From: Tissierellaceae bacterium
Lineage (GTDB): Bacteria; Bacillota; Clostridia; Tissierellales; Tissierellaceae
Assembly (NCBI GenBank): GCA_018434075.1
Contig: JAHDQA010000037.1
Coordinates: forward strand, 1 to 50,852
Length of the DNA: 50,852 nucleotides
Reading direction: 5' to 3'
Program-made: the position numbers and the translations under genes
Shown: positions 1-8,924 of the stretch, in pieces
How positions within the stretch are numbered: the stretch's first letter is position 1
Layout of the letters: the number at the start of each line of letters is the position of its first letter
Notes under the pieces: model-generated
What the model was told of the DNA's origin: nothing
What the model saw: only the letters and a program-made list of their open reading frames with translations
Database searches by the model: none

Positions 1-1
1 A

Positions 2-82
2 AAGGCATATAATTGCGTAAGGAGAAATTATGTGCTTATGACAAAGAAAGAACTAAAAGAATTATACATAGTATATATATGA
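2..82 (+). CDS. C-terminal end of an unidentified protein cut by the window edge
   Basis: A frame is open from base 2 to a TGA at 80-82 and encodes a lysine- and tyrosine-rich tail (ending KELKELYIVYI). A stem-loop follows the stop directly (85-121), as expected for the end of a rightward gene converging on the opp operon. An internal ATG at 38 is possible, but no complete gene fits. The family is not recognisable from 26 residues, and a chance open frame cannot be excluded. Confidence 0.35.
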   Translation, partial: KAYNCVRRNYVLMTKKELKELYIVYI

Positions 83-84
83 AC

Positions 85-121
85 AAAGAGACAAGTCCAC
101 ATTTATTTGACTTGTCTCTTT
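85..121. terminator. Bidirectional stem-loop terminator
   Basis: AAAGAGACAAGTC (85-97) pairs perfectly with GACTTGTCTCTTT (109-121) around an AT-rich 11-base loop. It lies between the rightward frame ending at 82 and the end of oppF at 154, so it probably ends both convergent transcripts. The U-tract is short on either strand. Confidence 0.7.
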
Positions 122-153
122 ATTAGTTTAGATAAATTAATTGGGGGCTTTAT

Positions 154-1143
154 CTATTTTGTCATTGTTGCGGTCCCATTTAATATTTCTCCTGATCTAT
201 GGCAAGCGACAAAATGCTCTGGCCTAACTTCTTTGAATTCAGGAGTTGTTTTTTTGCATTCATCAATTGCATAGAAGCATCTATCTGCAAATCTGCAGCC
301 TGGACCTGGATCAATTGGTGAAGGTACATCTCCTTCAAGTATTATCCTTTTTCTAGATCTTTGAATTTCAGGATCAGGAATAGGAATAGCAGATAATAGT
401 GCTTGCGTATATGGGTGAATTGGGTGATCGTATAATTCTTCTGACTTAGCAAGTTCCATCATCATACCTAAATACATTACGCCGACTCTATCTGATATAT
501 ACCTTACCATTGATAAATCGTGTGCAATAAATAGGTAAGTTAACCCTAATTGATTTTGTAAATTTTTAAGTAGATTTACTACTTGAGCTTGAATTGATAC
601 ATCTAGCGCTGAAATAGGCTCATCGCATACAATAAATTTAGGATTTAATGCTAATGATCTAGCAACTCCAATTCTTTGCCTTTGTCCACCTGAAAATTCA
701 TGAGGAAATCTCAAAGCATGTTCTTCATTTAAACCTACTAATTGCAATAGCTCATAGACTCTTTCTCTTCTTTGTTTATCTGATTTATAAATACCATGGA
801 CTTCAAGAGGCTCTGCAATTATCTCCTCAACAGTCATACGAGGATTAAGAGAAGCATATGGGTCTTGGAATATCATCTGTATATTTCTTCTTACAGGTTT
901 CATACTATGCCTTGGGAGTTTATATATATCTTGACCTTCAAAATACAATTCTCCACCAGTTGGCTCATATAGCCTTATTATAGTTCTACCTGCAGTAGTT
1001 TTACCGCAGCCTGACTCACCAACTAGGCCTAAAGTTTCGCCTTTGTATATGTCGAAACTTATCCCATCTACTGCTTTTAGTGTTCCGCCGCTTACATTGA
1101 AGTATTTCTTTATATTTCTTGCGGATAAGATTGGCTCAGCCAT
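154..1143 (-). CDS. oppF: Oligopeptide ABC transporter ATP-binding protein OppF
   Basis: This is one of the two ATPases that power oligopeptide uptake through the OppBC channel, at the cytoplasmic face of the membrane. Walker A GESGCGKT is at residues 42-49, the ABC signature SGGQRQR at 151-157, and Walker B FIVCDEP at about 170-176. The C-terminal oligopeptide/dipeptide extension has the usual cysteine cluster (CRFADRC...C...CH). The length of 329 residues is normal. The start ATG overlaps the stop of oppD by one base (TAATG), so translation is coupled. It is the last gene of a leftward oppABCDF operon, and the stem-loop at 85-121 ends it. The exact substrate (oligo- or dipeptide) cannot be told from the ATPase. 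Confidence 0.93.
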   Translation of the reverse strand: MAEPILSARNIKKYFNVSGGTLKAVDGISFDIYKGETLGLVGESGCGKTTAGRTIIRLYEPTGGELYFEGQDIYKLPRHSMKPVRRNIQMIFQDPYASLNPRMTVEEIIAEPLEVHGIYKSDKQRRERVYELLQLVGLNEEHALRFPHEFSGGQRQRIGVARSLALNPKFIVCDEPISALDVSIQAQVVNLLKNLQNQLGLTYLFIAHDLSMVRYISDRVGVMYLGMMMELAKSEELYDHPIHPYTQALLSAIPIPDPEIQRSRKRIILEGDVPSPIDPGPGCRFADRCFYAIDECKKTTPEFKEVRPEHFVACHRSGEILNGTATMTK

Positions 1144-2150
1144 TATATAACACTCCCTTCACGTCGTACATCAACAGCTAATGGGTGATTTAGCCAACAT
1201 CTGCTGTAATGCTCTTCATTGTGGTATTCTGGGTTTGGCATATGGTCTTTGCATACTTTCATGGCGTAATCACATCTATCAAAGAACGCACACCCTTTAG
1301 GTGGAATGTACAAATCTGGTGGAGTGCCTTCAATATAGTGTAAGCTTTCATCACGTTTCATATTCAATCTAGGAACACTTGCCAACAATTTTATAGTGTA
1401 AGGATGCATTGGATTTTTAAATATGTCATTTACACTACCTTGTTCAACTATTTGACCAGCATACATGACTATTACTTTGTCGCTCATATCTGCAACAACA
1501 CCTAAGTCGTGTGTAATTAATATAATAGACATGTTTAGCTTATCTTGTAGTTCTTTCATTAAATCCAAAATTTGTGCCTGTACAGTAACATCTAGAGCTG
1601 TGGTTGGCTCATCGGCAATTAAAAGTTCTGGATTTGCTACCATTGCTAGAGCGATCATTACTCTCTGTCTCATACCGCCAGAAAATTCATGAGGATATTG
1701 ATTAACTCTTTTTTCGGGCTGTGGGACTGCAACAAGTTTCAACATTTCAATTGCTTTCTTATGGGCTTCATTTTTTGATAATTTTTGGTGTTTTATAAGC
1801 CCTTCAACGATTTGCTTTCCGATTTTCATTGTTGGGTTTAATGAAGTCATAGGATCTTGAAAGACCATTGAAATTTTGCTTCCTCTTATGTCTTGCATCT
1901 CTTTTTCAGTTTTAGTTACTATATCTTCACCTTTGAAAAGGATTTGTCCGCCTTTATAAAATGCTGGGGGCATAGGCAACAGCTGCATAATTGAACTTGC
2001 GGTAACGCTCTTGCCGCAACCTGATTCGCCTACTATTGCTACTGTTTCTTTTTTCCCAACAGTGAAACTTATATCTCTAACAGCCTCAACTTCACCAAAG
2101 AAGGTCTTAAAGGAGACTTGTAAGTTTTTAACATCTAGTATATTTTCCAT
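1143..2150 (-). CDS. oppD: Oligopeptide ABC transporter ATP-binding protein OppD
   Basis: This is the second nucleotide-binding subunit of the Opp importer and works as a heterodimer with OppF. Walker A GESGCGKS is at residues 41-48, the signature SGGMRQR at 157-163, and Walker B LLIADEP at about 176-182 followed by TTALD. The C-terminal Opp/Dpp extension carries three to four cysteines (GCAFFDRC...C...C). The length of 335 residues is typical. It begins 10 bp after the oppC stop behind a GGAGG-type site and overlaps oppF by one base, which places it firmly inside the operon. Confidence 0.93.
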   Translation of the reverse strand: MENILDVKNLQVSFKTFFGEVEAVRDISFTVGKKETVAIVGESGCGKSVTASSIMQLLPMPPAFYKGGQILFKGEDIVTKTEKEMQDIRGSKISMVFQDPMTSLNPTMKIGKQIVEGLIKHQKLSKNEAHKKAIEMLKLVAVPQPEKRVNQYPHEFSGGMRQRVMIALAMVANPELLIADEPTTALDVTVQAQILDLMKELQDKLNMSIILITHDLGVVADMSDKVIVMYAGQIVEQGSVNDIFKNPMHPYTIKLLASVPRLNMKRDESLHYIEGTPPDLYIPPKGCAFFDRCDYAMKVCKDHMPNPEYHNEEHYSRCWLNHPLAVDVRREGSVI

Positions 2151-2160
2151 TTTTTCCCTC

Positions 2161-3096
2161 CTATTTCCTTAGCCTTGGATCTAATGCATCTCTAAGTCCA
2201 TCTCCCAAAACATTGAAAGAGAACATTATTAAAGATATCAAAAGTGCAGGGAATATGATCTGATAGGTAAGCCCTACTGCCATTCCTGCTAAACCATCAT
2301 TTGCCAAGGTTCCAAGACTTGATTTAGGAGCTTGTAGGCCTAAACCTAAGAAACCTAAAGTTGCCTCTGCAAATATGGCTCTTGGAATAGTTAATGTTAC
2401 ATTTACGAGTATTGGTCCAAGAGTGTTAGGAATTATGTGTTTTCTCAAGATCCACCCTTGATCAGCACCTAAAGACTCTGAAGCTAGAGAGTATTCAGCT
2501 TCTCTTAATTGGAGAACTTGTCCTCTTACTAAGATCGCCATGGGTACCCAGTCGGTTATTGTCATAGCTAGAATTATGACGAACAACGAGGTACCAGAAC
2601 CTTGGCTCGAGAAAACGACTGACATCAAAATTACTACCAAGAGATATGGTATACTGTATATTACTTCTGCGATACGCATCATGATTGAGTCGACTCTTCT
2701 TGAAGAAACACCTGCAATACCACCATACAATATACCTACTGTAAAGTCTATTGCTGCTGCTAGAACTCCAATTAAAAGAGAATATCTAGCGCCATACCAT
2801 GTTCTTGTAAAAAGATCTCTACCTAATTCGTCTGTTCCAAACCAAAATTGAGAATTTGGCTTCATATTAATATTTGAGTAATCTTGTTCATAGTATGTGT
2901 AGCCACTTATCATTGGTCCTATAATAGCCATTACTGTGATCAATATAATCAAAGTCAAACCTACCATGGCTAATTTATTTTGCTTTAATCTTCTCCATAC
3001 ATCAGGCCAGTATTTTATGCTAGGACGCCTGATTTTTTCAGCATTTTGTTGCTCTTCTGAAGCTCTTTCAAACATCTCTTTAGTTAGTTCAGTCAT
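2161..3096 (-). CDS. oppC: Oligopeptide ABC transporter permease OppC
   Basis: Integral membrane subunit of the peptide importer. A roughly 35-residue cytoplasmic N-terminus precedes a first membrane helix (LAMVGLTLIILITVMAIIG), followed by a periplasmic segment with the family motif FWFGTDELGRDLFTR, five further hydrophobic segments, and the EAA coupling loop near ASESLGADQGWILRKHIIPN. The length of 311 residues and the ending (DGLRDALDPRLRK) are typical of the OppC/DppC family. The ATG overlaps the oppB stop by one base, so the permease pair is translationally coupled. Confidence 0.93.
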   Translation of the reverse strand: MTELTKEMFERASEEQQNAEKIRRPSIKYWPDVWRRLKQNKLAMVGLTLIILITVMAIIGPMISGYTYYEQDYSNINMKPNSQFWFGTDELGRDLFTRTWYGARYSLLIGVLAAAIDFTVGILYGGIAGVSSRRVDSIMMRIAEVIYSIPYLLVVILMSVVFSSQGSGTSLFVIILAMTITDWVPMAILVRGQVLQLREAEYSLASESLGADQGWILRKHIIPNTLGPILVNVTLTIPRAIFAEATLGFLGLGLQAPKSSLGTLANDGLAGMAVGLTYQIIFPALLISLIMFSFNVLGDGLRDALDPRLRK

Positions 3097-4025
3097 TAAT
3101 GTCCCTCCTCAGTAAGTCTAATTCTTGGGTCAACGAGCATATATGTTATGTCTACTAATAATAACATTACGACAAGTATAAGTGCATAAAACACTGTAGT
3201 TCCCATAATAAGGGTATAATCTCTGTTTCCGATTGATTTAACAAAGAACATTCCTAATCCAGGGATACCGAATATTTTTTCTATAACAAAGCTTCCTACC
3301 AATAGATTGGAAATCGTGATACCTAAAATTGAAACAACAGGAAGTATTGCATTTCTTACAGCGTGCTTCATTATAACAGCAAATTTTGTAAGGCCTTTAG
3401 ACTTTGCAGTCTTGATGTAGTCTTGATTTAATACTTCAAGCATGCTGGAACGCATAAGTCTTGCCATTGTAGCTAGAGGCATAAGCCCTAAGGCGAATGA
3501 CGGCAGAATGGTGTGCCTAAATTCTCCCCATCCTCCAATTGGCAGGAAACCTATATTTCTGGCCACGAATTGTATGAGAAACGTACCCATTACAAAACTC
3601 GGCACAGATATACCTATAATAGCTACAATCATCGATATGTAGTCTGGAATTTTATTTTGATATAGAGCTGCCATAGATCCAAGCGCAGGTCCAAATATCA
3701 AAGCAAACACTAGTGCTTGGGCACCTAATCTAGCTGAAACAGGGAAGCCTCTTTCAATCATGTCATTTACAGTTTCAACTCGAGATTTCATACTGTCTCC
3801 AAAATCTCCTCTAACTAGATTTCCAAGATAAATTAAATACTGTTGATATAGTGGTTTATCAAGTCCATATTTCTTCTGAAGATTTTCATATACAACCGGT
3901 GGCATTTTCCCCTCTTTTGCAAAAGGATTACCTGGTATAGCATGCATCAGAAAGAATGTTATTGTTACGATAGCCCATAATGTTATGATTGACATAACAA
4001 ATCTTTTGAGCAAGTATTTTTTCAT
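3096..4025 (-). CDS. oppB: Oligopeptide ABC transporter permease OppB
   Basis: First permease subunit. The N-terminus (MKKYLLKRFVMSIITLWAIVTITFFLMHAIPGNPF) is the standard OppB/DppB opening: a membrane helix followed by the PGNPF motif. About six membrane segments are visible, with an EAA-type loop around KTAKSKGLTKFAVIMKHAVRNAILP, and the usual VDPRIR ending. The length is 309 residues. A GGAG-type site precedes the ATG. It is separated from oppA by 89 bp containing a stem-loop that may reduce read-through from the highly expressed binding-protein gene. Confidence 0.93.
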   Translation of the reverse strand: MKKYLLKRFVMSIITLWAIVTITFFLMHAIPGNPFAKEGKMPPVVYENLQKKYGLDKPLYQQYLIYLGNLVRGDFGDSMKSRVETVNDMIERGFPVSARLGAQALVFALIFGPALGSMAALYQNKIPDYISMIVAIIGISVPSFVMGTFLIQFVARNIGFLPIGGWGEFRHTILPSFALGLMPLATMARLMRSSMLEVLNQDYIKTAKSKGLTKFAVIMKHAVRNAILPVVSILGITISNLLVGSFVIEKIFGIPGLGMFFVKSIGNRDYTLIMGTTVFYALILVVMLLLVDITYMLVDPRIRLTEEGH

Positions 4026-4051
4026 GGTTTAGCTCCTTTCATATATTTTAA

Positions 4052-4091
4052 TAAGAGAAAACCAGAGAGATTAACTCCCGATTTTCTCTTA
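4052..4091 (-). promoter_or_regulatory. Intercistronic stem-loop between oppA and oppB
   Basis: TAAGAGAAAA (4052-4061) and TTTTCTCTTA (4082-4091) form a perfect 10-bp stem, with a second weak GAG/CTC pairing in the loop. There is no proper U-tract, so it is more likely a partial terminator or an mRNA-stabilising hairpin that lets OppA be made in excess over the permease. The placement is seen directly; the role is inferred from how such operons usually work. Confidence 0.55.
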
Positions 4092-4114
4092 AAAAATATA
4101 ATATTTCTGACAAA

Positions 4115-5779
4115 TTATTTATTTATATCAGCGTATGTGATTGTAGGGTAATTGATAGGAATTTTGTATACTCCAGTAACATATGGTTTTACAGCATATG
4201 GTTGAGTGTAGAAATATACAGGAACAATTGGAACATCTTCCATCAATATAGCTTCTGCTTTTCTCATAGCGTCGAATCTAACTTTTTGATCAGCTGTGCC
4301 CTTTGCGATGTCGATTAATTTATCATATTCTGGATTGCTGTAGTTAGCATCGTTGAAAGGTCCATCTGTATACCATAGATCCAACATTGTCATTGGGTCG
4401 CTATAATCTCCAATCCATCCAGCTCTTGATATATCATAATCTCCAGCTTTTTCTCTATCTAGTTTTACTTGGAATTCAACATTTTCCAATCCTAATTCAA
4501 GCCCTAGATTTGTTCTCCACATTTCTTGAGCAGCTTGAGCTATCTTCTTGTGAGCTTCTGAAGTGTTATATAGCAGAACAAATTTTTGTGCGTTGAAATC
4601 TTCAACAGTCATGCCTTCTTCAGCTAGGCCTTCAGCAAGCAATGTCTTTGCTTTTTCAAGGTCATAACCTATAAAGTCACCGGTAGTTTTTCTGTAGTCT
4701 TCTCCATTTTCATCCAATAGTCCTGGAGGTACAACTCCTGTTGCTGGAATTTGTCCACCTTGAGCTATCTTATCAACGATAGTTTGTCTGTCGAGAGCAT
4801 ATACCAATGCTTGTCTTACTTTCTTGTTGTTGAAAGGTTTTTTCTCGTTGTTTAAGTTGTAGTAGTAAGTTCCAACTTCTGGCCCTATTTGAAGTTCTGG
4901 GTTGTTTTCAGCTTTAAGCTGAGCTACAACTGCTTGTGGAAGAGGTAGCAATATGTCATACTCTCCACCTTCATATTTTTGCCATGCTGTATTTTCATCT
5001 TCAATTATATCAAAATCAATACCGTCTAATTTTATACTGTCTTTGTCGTAGTAGTTTTCGTTTTTAGCTAATGTGATTTTTGCATTATGTTCCCATGTTT
5101 TTAATGTGAATGGTCCATTTGAAACATAAGTTGATGGGTCTTTTGCCCAATCTGGATTAGCTTCTGCTACTGCTTTATTTACTGGGTAGTATGTGTAGAA
5201 TGCACATAGGTCTAGGAAATATGCAGTAGGTGACTCAAGAGTTACTTCAAGAGTCTTGTCGTCAAGAGCCTTTACAGCTACATCATCTACTGTACCTTCT
5301 CCGGAGTTGTATGCTTCTGCTCCTTTGATGTAGTACAACTGATATGCATAGTCTGCTGCCAATTCAGGATCAAGAGCTCTTTTCCATGCAAATTCGAAAT
5401 CTTGTGCAGTTACAGGATCGCCGTTTGACCATTTAATGTCATCTCTAAGAGTGAAAGTATAAGTCAAATCGTCTTCTGATAAAGTGTATTCTTTTGCCAT
5501 TCCTGGTACAATTTGTCCTGTTGAATCATGTTTCATGAGTCCTTCGAACAAGTTGTTAAGTATCCATGATTCATGGGTACCTTGTGCAAGTGCTGGGTCT
5601 AATGAACCGGGTTCACTTGAGTTGTTTGTACGAAGTATTTTTTCACCTGTTTGCTCTTCGCCTGTTGTAGGTTCTTCTGGTTCGGTTGTTGGAGTTTCCT
5701 CCTTTGGACTACAAGCTGATACGAACACAGAAACAACTAAAAGCAAACTTAGTAAAATCAATAGTTTTTTGCTCTTCAT
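4115..5779 (-). CDS. oppA: Oligopeptide-binding lipoprotein OppA
   Basis: Extracellular solute-binding lipoprotein that captures peptides and delivers them to OppBC. The first ~22 residues form a lipoprotein signal (MKSKK, a hydrophobic stretch, then the lipobox VSA-C), so Cys23 should be the lipidated N-terminus. A Thr/Glu/Pro-rich linker follows, then the family-5 substrate-binding fold with recognisable landmarks (EPGSLDPALAQGTHE, YTFTLRDDIKWSNGDPVTAQDF, FAWKRALDPE). The length of 554 residues is normal for OppA/MppA-type proteins. It is the first gene of the leftward operon; a candidate sigma-A promoter lies at 5820-5848. Confidence 0.93.
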   Translation of the reverse strand: MKSKKLLILLSLLLVVSVFVSACSPKEETPTTEPEEPTTGEEQTGEKILRTNNSSEPGSLDPALAQGTHESWILNNLFEGLMKHDSTGQIVPGMAKEYTLSEDDLTYTFTLRDDIKWSNGDPVTAQDFEFAWKRALDPELAADYAYQLYYIKGAEAYNSGEGTVDDVAVKALDDKTLEVTLESPTAYFLDLCAFYTYYPVNKAVAEANPDWAKDPSTYVSNGPFTLKTWEHNAKITLAKNENYYDKDSIKLDGIDFDIIEDENTAWQKYEGGEYDILLPLPQAVVAQLKAENNPELQIGPEVGTYYYNLNNEKKPFNNKKVRQALVYALDRQTIVDKIAQGGQIPATGVVPPGLLDENGEDYRKTTGDFIGYDLEKAKTLLAEGLAEEGMTVEDFNAQKFVLLYNTSEAHKKIAQAAQEMWRTNLGLELGLENVEFQVKLDREKAGDYDISRAGWIGDYSDPMTMLDLWYTDGPFNDANYSNPEYDKLIDIAKGTADQKVRFDAMRKAEAILMEDVPIVPVYFYTQPYAVKPYVTGVYKIPINYPTITYADINK

Positions 5780-5819
5780 AAGTTTTCCCCCTTTATTTAA
5801 ATTGCTCTACGACAACTTT

Positions 5820-5848
5820 AGTTTAACATTATTTTAATATTTTGACAA
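5820..5848 (-). promoter_or_regulatory. Candidate sigma-A promoter of the opp operon
   Basis: On the minus strand, TTGTCA (5848-5843) and TAAACT (5825-5820) are separated by 17 bases. The -35 matches 5 of 6 and the -10 only 4 of 6, so this is a plausible but not certain promoter. It would place the transcript start about 30-35 bases upstream of the oppA ATG. Confidence 0.4.
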
Positions 5849-6045
5849 GAGATAATATAGCCCATAATTTTGCCAATTTCTTATCAATAAAAATATTGAG
5901 ATAATTTAAAAAAATCGCAATATCATTAAACTGTAATGTTAATAATTTGCGATAATGCTATAACATATGAAACTAATATACATAAATGCAGAAATAAAAA
6001 ATAATACTATCAAAATATGAAAAATTCAGTATTATCACATAATTA

Positions 6046-6074
6046 TTCACAAAATGTTCTAATTCTGCTATAAT
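6046..6074 (+). promoter_or_regulatory. Sigma-A promoter of proAB
   Basis: TTCACA (6046-6051), a 17-base spacer, then TATAAT (6069-6074) preceded by an extended -10 TGC. Both boxes and the spacing are near consensus, and the site lies 28 bp upstream of the proA ATG. Confidence 0.75.
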
Positions 6075-6101
6075 ATACGAAAACATTTAGGTGGGGAGAT
6101 T

Positions 6102-7343
6102 ATGGTAGATATAAAAACTATGGCAATCGAGTTGAAGAAACCGCAAAGAGATCTTGAAATGACTAGCTTAGAGGAGAGAAATGAAGCATTATTAAAAGTT
6201 TCGGATAAGTTATGGGATAAAAGGCAGGAAATTTTAAATATGAATGAATTGGATGTATTGAATGCAAATAGCAAAGGGATGAAAAAAGGGCTAATTGATA
6301 GACTTTATTTAGACGAAGAAAGACTAGCTGGCATAGTCGACAATATTCATTCGATAGTTAAACTTGACGATCCTATTTGGAATTCGGATAAAGTCTGGAC
6401 TAGGCCAAATGGAATGACAATTGCGAGAATGAGTGTTCCTATAGGAGTAATTGGAATAATATATGAATCAAGGCCAAATGTTACGGTAGATGCATTTAGT
6501 CTGGCAATAAAATCTGGAAATTCAATTCTATTAAAGGGGAGCTCATCCTCATTAAATACCAATATTGCTATCATAAAAGCTATTAAAGAGGGGCTTAGAA
6601 GCTCAAATATATCAGAGAATGTAGTTTTCTTCATAGAGGACGAAAGAAGAGAAGTAGCTGATGAGATGATGAATTTAACAGGGGAATTAGATCTTTTAAT
6701 TCCTAGGGGAGGGAAAGATTTAATCAACTATGTAGTTGAAAACTCAAAAGTTCCCACTTTAAAAACAGGAGAAGGGAATTGCCACATATTTGTTGATGAA
6801 TCTGCTGACTTTAAAATGGCAATCGATATAATAAAGAATGCAAAACTTCAAAGAGTAGGGGTTTGCAACGCATGTGAAACTGTTCTGATTCACAAAGATA
6901 TAAAAGACATTTTTTTGCCACTATTATATGAAGAGATTCACGATAAAGTAGAACTAAGAGGGTGCGAGAAAACTAAAGAAATAATTGATGTGTATCCAGC
7001 GGATGAAAGTGACTGGTATGAGGAATACTTGGATTATATTTTAGCACTGAAAGTGGTTGACGATTTAAATGATGCAATAGATCATATAAATAAATATGGA
7101 ACTAAGCATTCTGAGGCAATAATCACTAATAACTTAAAGAACGCAATTATTTTCGAAAAAAGAGTCGATTCTTCTTGCGTTTATGTAAATACCTCTACTC
7201 GATTCTCTGATGGCACAGAATTCGGTTTTGGATCAGAAATGGGGATAAGCACACAAAAATTACATGCTAGAGGGCCGGTAGGACTTGAGCAATTGGTAAC
7301 ATATAAATATGTTGTTATGGGCAATGGTCAGATAAGAAAGTAG
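6102..7343 (+). CDS. proA: Gamma-glutamyl phosphate reductase (glutamate-5-semialdehyde dehydrogenase)
   Basis: Catalyses the NADPH-dependent reduction of glutamyl-5-phosphate to glutamate-5-semialdehyde, the second step of proline synthesis, in the cytoplasm. It is an aldehyde-dehydrogenase-fold protein of 413 residues, normal for ProA. Visible landmarks are VPIGVIGIIYESRPNVTVDA, LIPRGGKDLINYV and the catalytic cysteine C255 in RVGVCNACET. The ATG follows GGTGGGGAG. proB follows after 7 bp, so the two enzymes are made from one message. The order proA-proB is the reverse of the more common proB-proA. Confidence 0.93.
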   Translation: MVDIKTMAIELKKPQRDLEMTSLEERNEALLKVSDKLWDKRQEILNMNELDVLNANSKGMKKGLIDRLYLDEERLAGIVDNIHSIVKLDDPIWNSDKVWTRPNGMTIARMSVPIGVIGIIYESRPNVTVDAFSLAIKSGNSILLKGSSSSLNTNIAIIKAIKEGLRSSNISENVVFFIEDERREVADEMMNLTGELDLLIPRGGKDLINYVVENSKVPTLKTGEGNCHIFVDESADFKMAIDIIKNAKLQRVGVCNACETVLIHKDIKDIFLPLLYEEIHDKVELRGCEKTKEIIDVYPADESDWYEEYLDYILALKVVDDLNDAIDHINKYGTKHSEAIITNNLKNAIIFEKRVDSSCVYVNTSTRFSDGTEFGFGSEMGISTQKLHARGPVGLEQLVTYKYVVMGNGQIRK

Positions 7344-7350
7344 GTGTAAA

Positions 7351-8148
7351 ATGGATAGAGAAGCTTTACAATCGACAAAAAAGATAGTCATTAAGATAGG
7401 ATCTAGCACACTGACTGATGAGTCGGGAAAGATCGACAAAGAATTTATTAAAGAACTCTCAAATGAAATCAAAGAAATTGTAGACAGCGGAAAGAAAGTG
7501 GTAATTGTTTCTTCTGGAGCGAGGATTGCAGGGGTATCTACAATCGGCAAATGGTCTAGGAAAGAAGATATTCATTATAAGCAAGCACTGTGTGCAATCG
7601 GGCAAGTAGAACTCATGGATTCATATAGGAAAATATTCTGGGAGAAAAATTTACATGTAGCTCAAATACTCTTGACGAAAGACGATTTTGAATCTAAGAG
7701 CCGAACATTGAATATTAGAAACACGCTGTTTACATTGATTGACGAGGGTGTAATACCCATAATCAACGAAAATGATACTGTGAGTGTCGATGAGATTAAA
7801 ATAGGAGATAACGACATGCTTGCAGCATATTCAAGCGTGCTGTGGGGAGCTGATCTACTTATTTTGATGAGCGATATAGAAGGCATATACGATAAGAACC
7901 CAAAAGACTATGAGGATGCAGAAATTATTCATGAGATAAACGATGTGGAGAGCATCAAAAAAGATATAGATATTGGTGAAAAAAGTTCTTTTGGCACAGG
8001 CGGAGTAAGCACAAAACTAAAGGCTGCTGAATATGTAAACAGATTTAAAATACCTTTGGTTGTAGTAAATGGCAAAACTGAAGGCATTGTTCTAAGGATT
8101 TTAAAAGGAGAAACAGTAGGCACTTTGATCTATGGAGGAGATAAATAG
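7351..8148 (+). CDS. proB: Glutamate 5-kinase, short form without PUA domain
   Basis: Phosphorylates glutamate with ATP, the first and feedback-regulated step of proline synthesis. Amino-acid kinase fold landmarks are KIVIKIGSSTL near the N-terminus, VVIVSSGARIAG, PIINENDTVSVDEIKIGDND and SDIEGIYDKNP, ending with FGTGGVSTKLKAAEYV. At 265 residues it has only the kinase domain; many ProB proteins (about 370) add a C-terminal PUA domain, absent here, as in many Firmicutes. It is cotranscribed with proA. No terminator is visible between it and the next promoter. Confidence 0.93.
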   Translation: MDREALQSTKKIVIKIGSSTLTDESGKIDKEFIKELSNEIKEIVDSGKKVVIVSSGARIAGVSTIGKWSRKEDIHYKQALCAIGQVELMDSYRKIFWEKNLHVAQILLTKDDFESKSRTLNIRNTLFTLIDEGVIPIINENDTVSVDEIKIGDNDMLAAYSSVLWGADLLILMSDIEGIYDKNPKDYEDAEIIHEINDVESIKKDIDIGEKSSFGTGGVSTKLKAAEYVNRFKIPLVVVNGKTEGIVLRILKGETVGTLIYGGDK

Positions 8149-8151
8149 TTA

Positions 8152-8180
8152 TTGACATCGAACACATGTTCTGATATATT
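8152..8180 (+). promoter_or_regulatory. Promoter with embedded LexA (SOS) box upstream of the ComK-like gene
   Basis: TTGACA (8152-8157) and TATATT (8175-8180) are separated by exactly 17 bases. Inside the spacer sits CGAACACATGTTCT (8159-8172), which matches 13 of 14 positions of the Gram-positive LexA/DinR box CGAACRNRYGTTYC. Repressor bound there would cover the promoter. Downstream, TCATCTCA/TGAGAATGA near 8180-8206 can fold as a small leader hairpin. The boxes are seen directly; control by LexA is inferred. Confidence 0.65.
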
Positions 8181-8225
8181 CATCTCATAATCTATCGTGA
8201 GAATGAATGTTGAGGAGGTGGAACG

Positions 8226-8807
8226 ATGCGAAATGATGATGGGATTTATAGCGATAAGCTTTTAGCGTTAATTCCTTGCTATGACGAAAAAATAGGAAAT
8301 GCTACAAAGCTTGTTTATGAAGATAGAGAAGTCCTGTTAGGAAAAACCATAAAAACTGTGATAAAAAATTTATGCATGCATTATCAATTCGACTTAAAAG
8401 CATCAAACAACTATTATCGTCAGATATTGACCAGCAAAGCGGCTATTCCTGTCGCAATATCTACAAGTCTTATTTATATACAGCTAAAGGTGAGAGAACC
8501 TATTGGCAAAGACGATGGAGCCATGGGGTATTTTAAATTGAATTGTGTGGAGAAAATATATACAACTGGAGGAGATACATATATTCGGTTAAAAAATACG
8601 GCCGAGTTTAGACTTTTATGTAATTTAAATACTGGTTTAAAACAACTTAAGAACGGAGAATTGGTTGAAAAATTACATAAAGAAGTTGAAAAAGACAAAG
8701 TAAAGGAGGCACTTATTTACTATCAAAATGAGGATTCTCCAGCTATGAAGTCTGACATAGCGAGGCTTTTTATGAAAATTGACGACATTTTAGAAAAAAT
8801 TAAGTAG
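8226..8807 (+). CDS. ComK-like competence transcription factor family protein
   Basis: 193 residues. By eye it resembles the ComK family: an N-terminal ALIPCYDE/TKLVYEDREVLL segment, then GKTIKTVIKNLCMHY, a basic stretch with NYYRQILTSKAAIPVAIS (compare GR...T...KPPI in ComK), and a later IYIQL strand. ComK proteins bind AT-boxes and activate DNA-uptake genes. The similarity is diffuse and the C-terminus (SDIARLFMKIDDILEKIK) is not conserved, so the function is a moderate inference. The start ATG follows GGAGGTGGAACG. The gene has its own promoter overlapping an SOS-type box and its own strong terminator, so it forms a single-gene unit. Its neighbour downstream is a sigma-like factor, which also suggests a developmental or competence role. 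Confidence 0.6.
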   Translation: MRNDDGIYSDKLLALIPCYDEKIGNATKLVYEDREVLLGKTIKTVIKNLCMHYQFDLKASNNYYRQILTSKAAIPVAISTSLIYIQLKVREPIGKDDGAMGYFKLNCVEKIYTTGGDTYIRLKNTAEFRLLCNLNTGLKQLKNGELVEKLHKEVEKDKVKEALIYYQNEDSPAMKSDIARLFMKIDDILEKIK

Positions 8808-8813
8808 ACTTTA

Positions 8814-8858
8814 AAAAAGTAGAGTTCTTTATATTCGAACTCTACTTTTTATTTTTTT
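8814..8858 (+). terminator. Rho-independent terminator after the ComK-like gene
   Basis: AAAAAGTAGAGTTC (8814-8827) pairs perfectly with GAACTCTACTTTTT (8837-8850) around a nine-base loop and runs into a T-rich tail to 8857. This is a strong terminator. Confidence 0.9.
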
Positions 8859-8896
8859 GCAGATCTATATTAAGCTTATCTCACCTAGGAATAAAA

Positions 8897-8910
8897 AAAG
8901 AGCGCTCTTT
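8897..8910. promoter_or_regulatory. 14-bp perfect palindrome in front of the sigma-like gene
   Basis: AAAGAGCGCTCTTT lies immediately upstream of the start of the sigma-like gene. The dyad symmetry suggests an operator or a short hairpin near the ribosome site. No sigma-A promoter with good boxes is visible between the terminator at 8858 and this site. Confidence 0.4.
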
Positions 8911-8924
8911 GAATGGAGCAAATG

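Larger units (their letters stand above)
5780..6101. other. Divergent control region between oppA and proA
   Basis: 322 bp, very AT-rich and without a gene. It holds outward-facing promoters for oppA (left) and proA (right), listed separately. Between them (about 5850-6040) is a strongly A/T-biased stretch with no clear operator, riboswitch or T-box. The ribosome site of proA (GGTGGGGAG) sits just before 6102. Confidence 0.6.
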
